Shown: positions 64,000-64,000 of the stretch, in pieces
How positions within the stretch are numbered: the first letter of the stretch is position 1
How the letters are laid out: each line of letters starts with the position of its first letter
The notes under the pieces: generated by a model
Seen by the model: only the letters and a program-made list of their open reading frames with translations
Told to the model about the DNA's origin: nothing
Databases searched by the model: none
Source: Isoetes taiwanensis
Taxonomy: Eukaryota > Streptophyta > Lycopodiopsida > Isoetales > Isoetaceae
Direction of reading: 5' to 3'
Assembly: GCA_021234155.1 (NCBI GenBank)
Contig: JAJEKV010000056.1
Location: 1,967,330 to 2,031,329, forward strand
Length of the DNA stretch: 64,000 nucleotides
Program-made: the position numbers and the translations under genes

Positions 64000-64000
64000 G

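Overview
This window is a repeat-dominated stretch of a land-plant nuclear genome. The evidence is a spliced plant 11S-globulin-like cupin gene with GT-AG introns, exons of plant-type 5-aminolevulinate dehydratase, plant CACTA, Helitron and MULE elements, Ty3/gypsy retrotransposons, and a primer-binding site for plant initiator tRNA-Met. I see no bacterial operon structure, rRNA, CRISPR array or organelle gene block. Long nested transposons, small exons and divergence of the cupin from angiosperm relatives I remember suggest a large genome, possibly a fern, lycophyte or gymnosperm; this is a weak inference.

Layout. (1) 166-22495: a degenerate Helitron, with its Rep domain at the left and a Pif1-type helicase and 3' hairpin-CTAG end at the right. 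It is split by an 18.9 kb terminal-inverted-repeat (TIR) element at 1936-20871 (25-bp perfect TIRs, AGGC flanking duplication). That element carries a broken, intron-containing transposase-like gene of a family with DFxENY / DG..Q / WNFFGSxHGKGExDG motifs, several unrecognised accessory genes, a Ulp1-type protease domain, an FCP1-type phosphatase-like domain, and many CACCACATG-rich satellites. It is itself interrupted at 15468-19679 by a CACTA element (TSD AGG) holding three spliced HemB exons and the 5' exons of another gene. (2) 22513-25316: a MULE transposase pseudogene with SWIM zinc finger on the minus strand, next to a palindromic GATTCCGCC minisatellite. (3) 26891-30045: a SWIM-finger ORF and an unrecognised multi-exon gene with a DGNHR motif.

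(4) 31351-42431: an 11.1 kb Ty3/gypsy element on the minus strand (592-593 bp LTRs, TSD AGAAC), with gag, protease, RT, RNase H, integrase, a long extra 3' region, and on the opposite strand a small cysteine-rich ORF with its own CCAAT and TATA boxes. It sits in an older LTR that keeps an initiator-tRNA-Met primer site. (5) 43.8-45.1 kb: remnants of a plus-strand chromovirus-like pol. (6) 52706-54164: the 3' end of a minus-strand chromovirus (integrase, chromodomain, LTR) whose LTR has a heat-shock-element array upstream of its TATA box. (7) 49.6-58.2 kb: the only convincingly intact host gene, a four-exon 11S-globulin-like cupin at 56692-58167, with two decayed partial copies at 55.5 and 49.6 kb. 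(8) 61.8-64.0 kb: ten-bp-phased TTCTAGAA repeats and a TATA box preceding the gag of another gypsy element that runs off the window.

Most coding sequence therefore belongs to mobile elements, most of them inactivated by stops and frameshifts. Nesting gives relative ages: Helitron older than the 18.9 kb TIR element, which is older than the CACTA; and the tRNA-Met-primed LTR older than the 11.1 kb gypsy element.
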